Source of the DNA: Strigamia acuminata
Taxonomy: Eukaryota; Arthropoda; Chilopoda; Geophilomorpha; Linotaeniidae
Direction: 5' to 3'
NCBI GenBank assembly: GCA_949358305.1
Contig: OX442314.1
Span: forward strand, 32,049,608-32,113,607
DNA: 64,000 nt
Shown here: one piece after another, positions 43,441 to 55,000 of the stretch
Numbering within the stretch: the stretch's first letter is position 1
Layout of the letters: every line of letters starts with the position of its first letter
Translations under genes and position numbers: made by a program
The notes under the pieces: model-generated
What the model was told of the DNA's origin: nothing
Databases searched by the model: none
Seen by the model: only the letters and a program-made list of their open reading frames with translations

Positions 43441-43641
43441 GAATGACTCAAGACACTGCATTGCATTTGATCGTCAATACCATGACATTCATTTTAAGTT
43501 GTCTATGGATAGGGATCAGTGTTCACACCCATCACACCCACCAGCGTTGTGTGATTGTCTTTGTTTTCTCGGGTTATCCCTGGTTTAAGCCACATCTGTC
43601 TTTTCTGATAGTTAGATTTCCACTTTCTTGACATACTTGTA

Positions 43642-45315
43642 CAGCTCCCGGACAAAAGTCCTGCAACAGAGCAATTTTTTCACTTACTTTGCACTTTGAT
43701 GGCATCTAGCATAAAAACCATGACAGCTAGAGCAATAACGCTTTAAAAATTGAAAAGCCCTTTCTTTTTAGACTAGAATTGTTTTATAACATCAGCTGAA
43801 AACATCTTTATTCAGTACGAAATAAACAAAAATAAAAATTACACTAGAGACAAAAGTCTTGCAACACAACAAAATTGGTACAAAAGTCCTGCAACTTTCT
43901 TCTCAGTACTTCGTGGCTCCACCTCTAGCTTTCAAAACTGCTGTAATCCTTCTAGGGATGGATACTATTAAGTCATCACATTCTTTTGGGGTAATGTGAT
44001 TCCAGATCTGATTCACAGTTTCTTCTAACTCGGTTAAGGTCATCGGTCCTACTTCTTGTAGTCGCTTTTTTACTTTAGCCCAAATATTTTCTATAGGATT
44101 AAGGTCCGGTGAGTTTCCTGGCCAGTCCAACACATCAATTCCCATACTTTCGAAGTAGAATGTAGTCTTCTTCGCCCTATGAGCAGGTGCACCATCTTGT
44201 TGGTAGATGTAACTGCCCTCCGGAAAATAGTGTTTGGCGGTTGGAATGAGGCAATTATCCAAAACATTGATGTAAACCTCTGCATTAATGCTTTGTTTCA
44301 CAGTTTCTAAGCTACCAAGTCCGTTTGCTGTCATGGTTCCATAAACCATTATCCCAGGTGCAAATTTGACAGTCTTTGAAATGCAATGGGGATGGAATTC
44401 TTCTCCTTTTTTTCTTAAAACTGTAGTTTTCCCATCTTTAAACAAACAAAATCGCGACTCATCGCTGAAGATAACTTGTCTCCACTGTTCAACAGTCCAA
44501 TCTTTATGTTTATGGCACCATAAAACACGTTTTTTTTGCATTGCACGTGTGAGAAGTGGTTTCTTCTTTGCAACTCGAAATCCATATCCCATTTCCTGGA
44601 GTCTGCGCCTTGTTAATTTTTCAGATACAGGCTTTTTGATTATATCAATCCATTTAGCCGTTATTTTTCTGGCAGAATCTTTCCTGGATTTCTTCACAAG
44701 ACTTCTGAGGATGTTGTCTTCTGTCTTTTTTGTATGGCGTGGACGACCTGACCTTGATCTCACATTGCATTTTCCGGTTTCTTCTTGTGTTCTGATAATT
44801 CTGCCAACAGTGGAACGATGAATTCCTATTTGAGTTGCAATTTCTGCATTGGAAATGCCTTGGGAATGCTTTTTGATTATTAATTTTCTCACTCCTAATT
44901 CAATAGGTGTGCATTTTGCAGCCATTGCATAAAAAGCTTATTCCTTACAAAATTAGTGAATGATAGGGAATCATGTGCAAATATGCAAATTAGTATACGA
45001 TATATCACATGTATGGTCTATGCCAATTCCATAAATTGAGGGGAAAGAGAGTTTTAGCAGAAGTTGCAGGACTTTTGTACCAATTTTGTTGTGTTGCAGG
45101 ACTTTTGTCTCTAGTGTAATTTTTATTTTTGTTTATTTTGTACTGAATAAAGATGTTTTCAGCTGATGTTATAAAACAATTCTAGTCTAAAAAGATAGGG
45201 CTTTTCAATTTTTAAAGTGTTATTGCTCTAGCTGTCATGGTTTTTATGCTAGATGCCATCAAAGTTTGAAGTAAGTGAAAAAATTGCTCTGTTGCAGGAC
45301 TTTTGTCCGGGGGTT
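43642..45315 (-). mobile_element. Full-length Tc1-like transposon, second family
   Basis: 1,674 bp in a TA site (43640-43641, 45316-45317). Inverted repeats of about 253 bp (43642-43895, 45063-45315) contain three copies each of a GACAAAAGTCCTGCAAC-like motif at outer and inner positions. The extreme termini differ slightly (CAGCTCCCGG versus AACCCCCGG). The empty site is seen in IR copy 1 near 33860 (CTTGACAAAGTTGCTCC). Located in intron 4 of IR copy 2; encodes an intact transposase. Confidence 0.92.
43903..44925 (-). CDS. Tc1-like transposase (DD34E), second family
   Basis: 340 codons, start MAAKCTPIELGVRKLI. N-terminal paired-like DNA-binding part with GRPRHTKK near residue 61. The catalytic Asp is in VIFSDESRFCLF (about 151), the second Asp in QQDGAPAHRAKK (about 244), the Glu in NPIENIW 34 residues on. 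Length and motifs are standard for Tc1, and sequence identity to the transposase at 21555 is low, so these are separate families. No disabling change seen. Confidence 0.93.
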   Translation of the reverse strand: MAAKCTPIELGVRKLIIKKHSQGISNAEIATQIGIHRSTVGRIIRTQEETGKCNVRSRSGRPRHTKKTEDNILRSLVKKSRKDSARKITAKWIDIIKKPVSEKLTRRRLQEMGYGFRVAKKKPLLTRAMQKKRVLWCHKHKDWTVEQWRQVIFSDESRFCLFKDGKTTVLRKKGEEFHPHCISKTVKFAPGIMVYGTMTANGLGSLETVKQSINAEVYINVLDNCLIPTAKHYFPEGSYIYQQDGAPAHRAKKTTFYFESMGIDVLDWPGNSPDLNPIENIWAKVKKRLQEVGPMTLTELEETVNQIWNHITPKECDDLIVSIPRRITAVLKARGGATKY

Positions 45316-45396
45316 TAGTTGCTCCATATCAGCTTTACCTCCAAGCTGTTGGTCCCCCAGTAAAATGTTAAGCCATGGGTCTATTGGTCAGCATAT

Positions 45397-46043
45397 TGTT
45401 ATGAGTACAGACCGTTCCGAGTGTCGGCCGATCCATAGGGCTCCTTTTAACCCAATTAGATCTTAACGTTGCTAAATTTCGTCAACAGATGGCGCTGGTG
45501 TGTGGCATTGTCATCGCCTCGTCATCTGGCTGATCAACTAGCCTAATAGGGGAGGCACTCATGTTTTGTTAATAGAGTTTAGCCCAACTTTAAGCAGTTC
45601 ACTCCTGGACTTCATTCATGAATGATCTCCGATACTTTAGTACTGAGTGTGATGCCGGCCAGCTTATGGTCAGGCTGAAAGGCTCTTTACCATTAGCCAT
45701 TAGTCCATTACTGACTTAATATTATTTCTGCTCACAAAAAGGTTATTTTGAATTATCAGTGTTACTGTTAAGTTATGATTTGAGTTTCATTGATTGTTTG
45801 TTTGAAGTTAAATTACAAAGCTATTTAATATTTAATTATGTAATAGAATTAACTAGCTTTACTCCAGACAGTAAGCTATTACTGTCTGACTTTTGATAAT
45901 TTGTGTAAGACAACTGATTTAACTGATTGCAGACATTTCCCATAAAGAAATGTCCGACTGAATAAAATTGGATTAAGTTTAAATTAACTTCCAGACTCAT
46001 ACCTTCCCCCGGTAAGCCACAGAGCCCTTAAAACCACGTAATA
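45397..46043. repeat. Solo LTR in intron 4 of IR copy 2
   Basis: About 647 bp beginning TGTTATGAGTACAG, flanked by ATAT (45393-45396, 46044-46047). The empty site in IR copy 1 reads CAGCATGTTCGTGATAG near 33938. Layout and the ATAT TSD resemble the solo LTR at 20028; the end reads CGTAATA rather than a clean CA. Confidence 0.65.
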
Positions 46044-46076
46044 ATATGTTCATGATAGTACAGTGCACGATCGCAG

Positions 46077-46216
46077 TAGCTGCATTCAAAAATCAAAATA
46101 AGAATTTTAGTTTACGAGTATTTTAAGTTTTAACATGGGTTTAAACAAGAAATGATGTCATTTTTGTTTTAAAATTGAAGTAAAACACAAAATATTTTAG
46201 TTTTTGAATGCAGCTA
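46077..46216. mobile_element. MITE with TAGCTGCATTC termini
   Basis: 140 bp, TAGCTGCATTCAAAAATC to TTTTTGAATGCAGCTA, TA at each end. Absent at the homologous place in IR copy 1 (near 33965). Related to the MITEs inside the foldback element. Confidence 0.7.
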
Positions 46217-47044
46217 CTGTTTTTATTACCGATATTTTATTTTTGGTAATTAGGTACTTTTAACTTTGTCCTCAATCTCATCCTAATATTTTTTCAATTG
46301 TAATAGAATGCTTTACCTCGCTTGTAGTGAAATTTTGTTTTTTTAAAAACAATGTTGTCTGCGAAATTTTTTCAAATTCACATTTTTGTTGCTCTTCGCA
46401 ACGTATCCCTAAGTTTGTTATTTGAAAAATGTTCCCATAAAATTGATATTCCAATAACTGCAATCTAAAATCCTGCAATTTAAAATAAAAATATCCTATA
46501 AAAATATATTACGGAGTAGTTTCTTTACTTCTAATTAATTTTTAATAAAATCTGAATTCACAGTTTTATTAATGGCCTAATACTGTATTACCCCACTTTT
46601 ATCAGCATGCTGTTGGGCATGGGTTTATCAGGTTTTTGAAATACCATCCAAAAAGTTTATACGGGTAAGCCGTAGAGCAAAACATGCCAGTATAAGTGAA
46701 AAAGCTGGTTTTTTGTTTAATTTGTTTAAAAGACCTAGGATAAATCATTATGTTGGGGCCTGAAGTTTGAGTTTCCTTGATATTCTGATAATTGCTACTA
46801 AGATTTGGAAAATTTTATACAAATTTAGGCCAATACCCTACACTTTGGACATCTAAATTCTAAATATGCGTTTTAAGCTTGTTTTGGCTCAATTCTCATT
46901 GAAAAAATGCATACTCACTTACACCGGTAAGCCGGTAAAAACGGGGTTTGTCGGCATGCCGGTAAAACTCGCACTACACCGACAGTGGCTAAAAGCAGGA
47001 TAAAACGGCAAATCCTAAACTGTTCCTAAAATAATATCTTTAAG

Positions 47045-47207
47045 TAGGTGCATTCAAAAACTCTAAAACGTATGCAAAACTCGTTTCGTGTTTGTACGTG
47101 ACGTCATTCCCATTGAATAACATTCCACATCTTATTCAATGGGAATGACGTCACGTTCAAACACGAAACCAGTTTTGCATACGTTTTAGAGTTTTTGAAT
47201 GCACCTA
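47045..47207. mobile_element. Palindromic MITE with TAGGTGCATTC termini
   Basis: 163 bp almost fully palindromic: TAGGTGCATTCAAAAACTC... and its complement, arms about 75 bp, each with ATTGAATAA/TTCAATGGGAATGACGTCA. Located in intron 3 of IR copy 2. The termini are one base away from the TAGCTGCATTC family. Confidence 0.75.
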
Positions 47208-48527
47208 GTGTTTTTCCATGCCTTTAAATAATTCCTGATTACTAAGATTTGAAAGTCATTAAATTGTTACATTTAACGGTGTTCTATTCCTGATCCTATT
47301 CTCTGTCTTTCAAATGCATTTTAATATCACAAAAAACTGGTTAATGACAGTTTGCACCTGCTATTATTTTAAAGACCAAATATAAATGTTAATCTTGTTA
47401 GCCAAAAATTGCACCAAATCTTTAAAAAAAATTGCATCAACATCACAATTATTTTTTATTTGGTGTAATTGCAATCTAATCAATTATTGAATTCACCAAT
47501 TTACTCCTTTGAACGAGCAGATCTTGTTATACCATTTACTTTTAGAAGTATTGAAGTAGAATGATGTTAATTCATTAAAAGATAAACATTCTGTGCATAC
47601 ATACTACATATACTTTAACTGTTAACTCATACCATACTATGTTCAGAGTATGTCAACAAGTAAACTTTATTCTGCCTCCAGATGATTAGATCGTGTAATA
47701 AGGGCAAATCTAGATGATGCTTTGGATTTGGAATTCCTCGTGTTTCCTTCATGACAAATATCAACACTTTATTTTCAGTTGTTAAGAAAGTAGACTCGGC
47801 AAGCTGAAATTAAAATTTATTTTTAAACATATGTGTATAACCATTCCGTAAAATAGAACTAAGACTAGGTGGACAAGCATTTTGATAGATAAGCAATAAT
47901 GTTGATAGCTCAATTCCTAATACTATAACTTGGATTTTGTCCTGTTTTTGTTGCGCTAACTTGTCGGCCTAATCCTTCGTCCTCAAATGCAGGATTGGTT
48001 AGATCTTTACTTGATCAAAATTTTCTATCCAAATTAGAATGAGCTGAAAACAAGTATAATTGAAATCCAACGATGTATTATTGACCAGCCGAGCCGACAA
48101 TTGAATTTTTCCAATCCAATAAAACTGGATCAATTTCACCAAGCAGTTTGACACTACAATAGGACCACAAAATACATTAGGAATCTAAAACAAAATTACA
48201 ATTGGGATTTATCAACCATATTCATCTTGATAATAAATGATGTGTAAACTTCTTGCATTGATGATTTGTACAATATTAGACAATTGAAAAATGAATTCAT
48301 TATTACATTTAACAAAAGGTCGTAAATTAGATAAAGAAGTGTTTTCCCGTGCTAAAACAAAAGATCAAAGTACACACACTCTAATTGTTGCTAGAATTTC
48401 TAAAAGGTATTCAGAAGTTATATGGTGTATACTTAAAAAAAAGATTACTTTTTGAATTGTCGATACATCCAGAGACCAAGTAAAAGAAAAATACTCTTAA
48501 AATGTTGTTCCGCCAAGTGGTCCCCAT

Positions 48528-50039
48528 CTGGCCCGTTCTCTCAACCTTCACAAGAGGGAAAACACGGCCACACAACGTTAATAATTCCTGTGTTGTTATT
48601 TGCTTTAGCAACCGTTGCCCAGTTTACTCGTTTAAAGTTTATGTGTATCGACATCCGGTGTCTACATCTGACAAACATGTCGTGACTGTCCCCGCCAGCA
48701 GAACTTGAGGGGGCGGAATTTCCTCACATTAAACGGTCAAACATTAAACTTTTCTTCTTTCTTTTTGGATAGGGGTGAGTATAACATATGTTTCCTGGGC
48801 ATCGTATTCAAATACAGTACTGTTAGGTTTATTCTGTACTGTTGCTAGTACTACGAGGTGGCCCAAATAAAACCGGCCCGACAATACAAGGAGGGTGACT
48901 AACAAGTAAGGGTGACTAACAAGTAAGGGTGACTAAAAAAATTTACACATTCTTCAATTAAATATATAGATTGTCACGTCGTAGTCGACTTTTTAACAAT
49001 AGTTTCGGAAATTTGAGAATTTTCAGGGATTGTGATAACCAGAAAATTTAAGTTTGCAGGCGCTGCAACTCTTAAAACTTTGCCGGGGGTGGTAGCTAGG
49101 TTAAGACAGCGTCTATTCGTAAAATCTGTTTTATATGGGTGCAGGATTCAATTCGGGCGCCGCGCAAAATGGCGAACGTTGATATTTGAATTAAGACCAA
49201 AATATCGCTCTTCTCTAAGGGAAAATGTCGTCACTTGCTAGGCATACTTACGAAGAGTATGTTTCTTCTCCTGGACACGCGCAAACGTTGGGTGAACGCG
49301 CACTCAGGTACCAAATTGCAGACAACGTTGTCGAACCGTCGATAATGAAATGAATACGCAATTGAGACGAGTATGAGTTCAAAATGTCTAGGCTGAGGAG
49401 GAAGTCACAGTTGTGGCATAAAATGTACCGACGAATTAAGACCGTCGAATACGCCGTTTTTCCAGTAAATTGTACGCAAATAAAGGGCAAATATTAAATG
49501 TGGTGGTTAGATAGCCAACCATGAGAATTCAGGCTGCATAATGACCGTATGCGTTGAGACGCAACATGAATCGCACTTGGAAATCCCCTAGTTAAGACAG
49601 GAGGTGTTGACTAGTCGAAGGCGAAAATTATTCTCTCTGTTCTAAGTTATTTGATAGAACAAGTCACCTCTGATCACATGTCAAAGGCCAAGTCAATTCC
49701 CAATGGGTACTAAGCAGAAAACAGGCGATCAGGGGTGAAATATGCAAATTTAGAGCGCGATTATATCAACTTATGGCAGAATTCTCATGAATTGTCTGGA
49801 TGGGGTGATTAAAACCAGGCCAGATTAAGGATAAATGATAAAAAATAAAGGAAATAAAATAAAATAATAAATTTAGATTTGGGAAAAATAAAATAATTTA
49901 AAGAAACTAGGACAATTTCTTAATAAAATTGGGGGAAAATTAAGAGAAAGGCGCAAAATGCGCTTAAAATTTTGAAAATTATTACTGTCTAAAGTCAGGA
50001 CCGTGACAGTATATTAATTATTTTAGTTGTGGGCAGTGT
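48528..50039. other. Upstream region of IR copy 2 with retroelement debris
   Basis: 48528-48700 matches other IR 5' flanks. 48897-48945 has three tandem copies of GGGTGACTAACAAGTAA. On the minus strand around 49300-49440 the frame CHNCDFLLSLDILNSYSS resembles the C-terminal half of a gypsy-type protease; it is short and isolated, so it is only a suggestion. Nothing else is recognised. Confidence 0.35.
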
Positions 50040-50475
50040 TGTTTAATTAACGTTTCTGGTTGCCCAGTTTTTCTGCTCTTTTGTTTGGTGTTTGGTTTTT
50101 GACGATCTGAGCTTTTGTTCTTGATCGGCGTGGCGACTCTGTCGCCCACCTGGACCTGAGCGTCCAAGTACGCAGCTTTCGTCCAACATCCTAGACCTTG
50201 TGGCGACGTGGCCGAACATTTCGAATCCGACCACGGATGTCATGCAGTCAATGGCCGCCGTGACACGCGGTCTTGTTAGGGATGGCAACAGCCATCACAT
50301 TGGGAAATACACATAGAACACCATATCATACCCCTAGACATAATAAAGATATCAAATAACTTTAATAACTTTGTCTGTTTTATTTCGTGGATAAATTCAA
50401 TCGTGTGTGTTGCGTCCAGCGCCTCGTGGCCCTCCCTGACCACGTGGCGTCCGTCCGAACACTCACAGTACGACA
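50040..50475 (-). repeat. LTR-like repeat next to copia relic
   Basis: Minus strand starts near TGTGAGTGTTCGGACGGACG, contains AATAAAACAGAC and AGGGGTATGAT. It shares its first 70 bases with 35096-35165 and a later block (GACGCTCAGGTCC, CACGCCGATCA) with 35370 and 57425. Its place just 3' of the copia pol relic suggests the 3' LTR of that element. Confidence 0.45.
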
Positions 50476-50677
50476 TTGTGCAAGATTTAGTAAGATTTTG
50501 CTAAATTTTGTGAGATTTTTCTAGGTTATTGATATTTTGCTTTGTAAAGTTGCATGGTACCAAAAATGTGGCATGACAATAGCACCAGTACCATGTGATG
50601 CGGTATATTTTGAAAAGTACTGTGTACCTGCACCAGTATCGCTGAAGAAATCCACAAAAGAACTACAAATCTGTAAT

Positions 50678-51315
50678 TCAAAAATGACGCTGCTCCTCAT
50701 TGCGCATGAATCTTAACTTCTTGTTTTTCGTTCCTTTTAAATAGCGCAAAATCCTCTTCCCCATCTTCCAGTGCGACAATCCATGGCTGTGGTTGTACTT
50801 GCAAAGATAATGAGTGGCGTATGCAATGTCCGGCCTCGTCCCTTGTATACATGATACATCAATGACCCCATCAGACTCTGGTACGTCACTTCTGGTACGG
50901 GTTAATGTCGGTTTCCGGTGTTGGTTGGTCGTGCTGATACAATCGAAAATGTTGCCATTCCAAGATTCTCTAACACTTCCTCGATGTAGGCTTCTTGGGA
51001 CACGGTGAACATTCTGTTCGCAATGTCGCATTGCATGTCCGAACCTAAAATCCGTGTTGGCTCTCCAATGTCTTTGATCTCGACCGTTTTTCTTAACAGT
51101 TTGCATGTCCAATCTTCTCATTTAAATCCGGACATGAGCATATCGTCTATGAAAATGCCCAATATCGTCATCCTTTCTTTGGTGTTCAGCACATAAACTC
51201 CTCCGTCCGCATACAGTTGTTTAAATCTGCTTTCATCTAGTATTATATCGGGTGTCAAATACACGTACGCCAAATACGTAGCCAAATACCCTTTTGCCAA
51301 GTAGCGCATATTCAA
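50678..51315 (-). pseudogene. Ty1/copia reverse transcriptase/RNase H relic
   Basis: The minus strand from 51315 encodes an RT end with LGIFIDDMLMSG, the copia form of the YVDD box region. It continues after a frame change to TRPDIAYATHYLC and HWKMGKRILRYLKGT (50840-50720), the hallmark after the copia RT. At least one frameshift and stops break it. Gag, protease and integrase parts were not found nearby. A dead fragment. Confidence 0.8.
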
Positions 51316-52007
51316 ATGGACATAACTTTTAACCCATTTAAGTTAAAAATTCTTTTTATAAAAAAATAAAACCCCTATTGTATGTTTGTTCTTTAAGCTA
51401 CATTAATTTGTTTTGATTAGAAGCATTTTTTAGGGTTTAAATTTCACCATTTTATTTATTTTTAACATTAAAAAATACATGCGGCCCAATACACATGGGT
51501 GCGGGTAGTAAAACAACTGGACGTTAACAGTCATTAAGGGACAATGCCGCCGCCATTTGCCGCAAAATGTCGTCATTTTGAGTCTCTTTGGCTAAGGATG
51601 GCACCACAATCACAAGACAGAATCGCACTACAGTCTAACAATTGAATTGTGCTAAGTTTTTAGATGTCCTGTAGGCCTAGACAAAATACTACCGGTACTG
51701 TCATGGTGGAATTTATTACAGCAATTTATTTCATTGTTCCTTTTATTTCAGAATGCAAACCATTTTTAATCTATTCTATTTTAAAATTTCAAGAACATTA
51801 GGATTAAAGAATGAAATATAGTGATGTTAATGCAAATTAATAACGTGCAAGTACAGTTGCCAATGTTAATGTGGGTAGATGCTACAATTCTACAATGTTG
51901 GTAGACAATATTTATTTATTAGTTTACATTTGAGTAAATGTAGAAAATAACGTTGCTTTACTTAGCGTTTAAATTGGTGCAGCTAAGGCTGAATTCTGCT
52001 TAAGCTT
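51316..52007. other. 3' flank of IR copy 3
   Basis: No gene. 51730-51960 aligns with the 3' flank of IR copy 2 and holds AATAAATAAA (minus) near 51920, a polyadenylation signal candidate. Confidence 0.45.
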
Positions 52008-55000
52008 TTATGCTGCTGAACTTGTGTGCACGCGACCAGATTTAAAATTGATCGAAAAAATTAATTCAACGAGAAATATAATTCCAGAGCAGAAAACTCC
52101 TCCGATGAGAATCAGAAATGCTGTGATTGTGTGGTAAATAGAGATGGGTTTGCAGGCATAATTTCTTGTCTCGCAAAATATTGTTACTTCATACTTATTC
52201 TTCAGTCTGTTTAAGATCCCTTTATCTTTAAACTTCAAAATGCTGAAATGTAGATTGTAAATTTAATAGAATAATCTTTACGAATCTACTCCTACCAGTA
52301 CTCACTTCTGATTAAAAAATTCTACATATTTTGAATTTTTATCAAACATGTAATATCCTGAAAGTGCAATCGGGATTTTTACAAAACTGTACGAGCAGTT
52401 TCGTCCATACATCTCTTTCAAGATGTTGTAAAAATATATGATGGCATTTTTGTTCGTCAAAAGCAGTTTTGGAGCATCTGCGAAAGAAATGTTTCCTTTT
52501 CCATGACTTTTTTCCATGCGATGCCAAATGTCACTTGTAAGATTTGTTTGTGCATTCTACAACAACAAAAAATAATATCATAATTACTAATTTGCTATTG
52601 CCACCAACAAATCGCGATTTCATTCAATGGTGTGAAATCTGAATATAGTAAACAGTGTGACTGGTATGGTCTTAGCCAAGATAACCTAGGGACTAGTTAT
52701 CCTGGTTTGGGATGCATACTCACGTAATAATGACAAGAGACTCCATATTGCTGGTTGTTGGCCTTTAATATCATTGTCTAGGGGTTGGAGAATCCCGTCA
52801 CCCGTTGCAGGGGTGCCAGTTAGACACGTCGCACCGGAAACCGACCCATCACACACAGGCCGTGAGCCCCATGGGTGATGTGGTAAGTTCAACACAACAT
52901 TCATGTCGTACTTACCTAGTACGACCCACGCAGCCACTCTTGGAGGCTGCAGTATGGGACATGCCATATGATACTACTGAGCTTCGCCGTGGTGAATGGT
53001 GAGGAGAGCAAAGTCAGCACAGGGCAAGGTTGCCCTTGCTCACGTCAGGCCTTGGACACATCTCGCCTCTTTGGTGGTCGCCGCTCCTCTCTCTCACATC
53101 TCTCCCTCACCACACCACTCAGCTCCCTCCTCCCCAGTACTGGGTCAGTCCACCCGCAAGGGAGGATGACATTGGGGCTACTAGGCGGTGTGTGGCAGTG
53201 ACACAAGCCACCGTGGGTGGCCAAGCGATCACAACAGTATACAGGGTGTTCTAAAAGTCTGTACCCCTCCAAATATTTCCTGAGCAGTTGCATCTAGGCC
53301 AATTTTGATGAAGCGATCGTATAGTAAGTTGGATGAGAGCAATCCAATGACGTCATCAAATTTGACCTTAAAGGTCATTTTCAAGGTCATTCACTTGCTA
53401 ACTTCTAAACCAATCAGGTTAGAGCAAAAAAGTCAATTACAAAGTTGTAGAGCACTATCAAATTAGTACTATCCAACTTATCTTAGTCATCTTAAGTTAA
53501 ATGTTTTCCTTTTAAAAAGGAGACAAATCAGCTGAAATAAAGCCAGCCATTGTGACAAAACTTAAATTTCTATTACAAAAATACTAAATTACTTAAATAA
53601 ACGTATTCAAATGTGCATCATTATGCAAGTAAACAAGAAAAACCACTGCCTTTTTTTAATGCCTCAATAATTATTTTATCACAAGAATAAAAAATTTCAC
53701 GTTACTGATTTTTTTTTCTGATTTGTCTCCTTTTTAAAAAGAAAACATTTAACTTAAGATAACTAAGATAAGTTGTATAGTACTAATTTGATGGTGCTCT
53801 ACAACTTTGTAATTGACTTTTTTGCTCTAACCTGATTGGTTTAGAAGTTAGCAAGTGAATGACCTTGAAAATGACCTTTAAGGTCAAATTTGATGACGTC
53901 ATTGGATTGCTCTCACCCAACTTACTATACGATCGCTTCATCAAAATTGGCCTAGATGCAATTGCTCAGGAAATATTTGGAGGGTACAGACTTTTAGAAC
54001 ACCCTGTATAAACATGTGTACACAAATCAAAATCAATTACTTTAATGTGCTGATAAGGAAACATCTCTCCAACAGAGTACAAGCTGACTTTGTCTGCCAA
54101 CAATAAATCTTGAATACTGTTGTATTGCAATCGTGACGTTGTAACAGTAAGTGATGTATATAGTAGCGCACTGTAGCTTGAAATGATTAGCAGACGAAAC
54201 AAGTTACCTGTTCCAGCAATTGTATAAACTTTGTTGGACAATAAAAATTACAACACTTGTAATATGATTAGTAATCTTATTGACGTGTATTTACTTGAAT
54301 TTGAGGTTGTTTTTTTGTGGTATTTGGAGATCGAAGCAAGAGATAGCAAAAATAAGAGATAAGTGGCTAAAATACACAACCAAACAACCATGGAAAAGGG
54401 TTTGAAAAATGTCATCCATAAAAATTGTTTGATAATGCTGTCTTGCCGCATGACAAATCCCAATGCGTCTGTGTAGCTCGGTAAGTTTACGAAGTCAAAA
54501 TTCAACACACGTTCTGCTCTCATTATAAATGTCCCTTTGTAGGTGTTATATTGCTTGTAAAAATAGACAAGTTGAATAATAAAAGTATTATTAAAAATGT
54601 TGCACGCTATAGTAAAGTTTGCAATTTTTCAGAGGTAATATACCGAGCGCGACGTGTAATTGTCGGGATAATTAGGTCAGCACAAATCTTCTTGCCTGAT
54701 GATCTTCTCTGACAAGAAGATGAGTGCTGACCTAAGCCCGACAATTACTAAGCGCAAGGTGTATTTAAAACGAGAATTTACTGATAGAAAATAATGGAGA
54801 AAGTGAAAATCGGAATTTACCTTGAGATTAGGCCTAACAAAACAACAATCGTTCTCCCGACCAATCAAACCACTTTTGACATTTGATGCTTGGTTCGTAA
54901 AGGCCGCAATGGAGGGCGCCAGTAGCAAGAGAAAAATTCCCGGGAAAAATGCATGGCGAGAGGAAATTTTTCCCGGTAAGAACCAATGAGACGTCAAAAT

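Larger units (their letters stand above)
40378..48527 (-). pseudogene. Ionotropic receptor-like gene, copy 2, exon 5 disrupted
   Basis: Exons: 48527-48449, 48153-48011, 47803-47633, 46472-46317, 42832-42752, 41959-41899, 41790-41532, 41463-41276, 40988-40738, 40675-40378. Exons 1-4 and 6-10 are open with good splice sites; exon 1 starts MGTTWRNNILRVFFF, and exon 10 has a longer tail (ends STAPT) than copies 1 and 3. Exon 5 is 81 nt instead of 89: TTTCATTACAGC replaces TTTCATAATACAGC, a 2-bp loss creating TAA on the minus strand. Skipping exon 5 also gives a stop in exon 6, so the gene looks inactive, though only recently, because everything else is intact. Intron 4 carries a Tc1 element, a solo LTR, a MITE and a G+C-rich repeat. 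Confidence 0.75.

Noticed and set aside
50678-51315. Functional copia element
   Set aside because: Frame changes and missing gag, protease and integrase show that it is only a relic.
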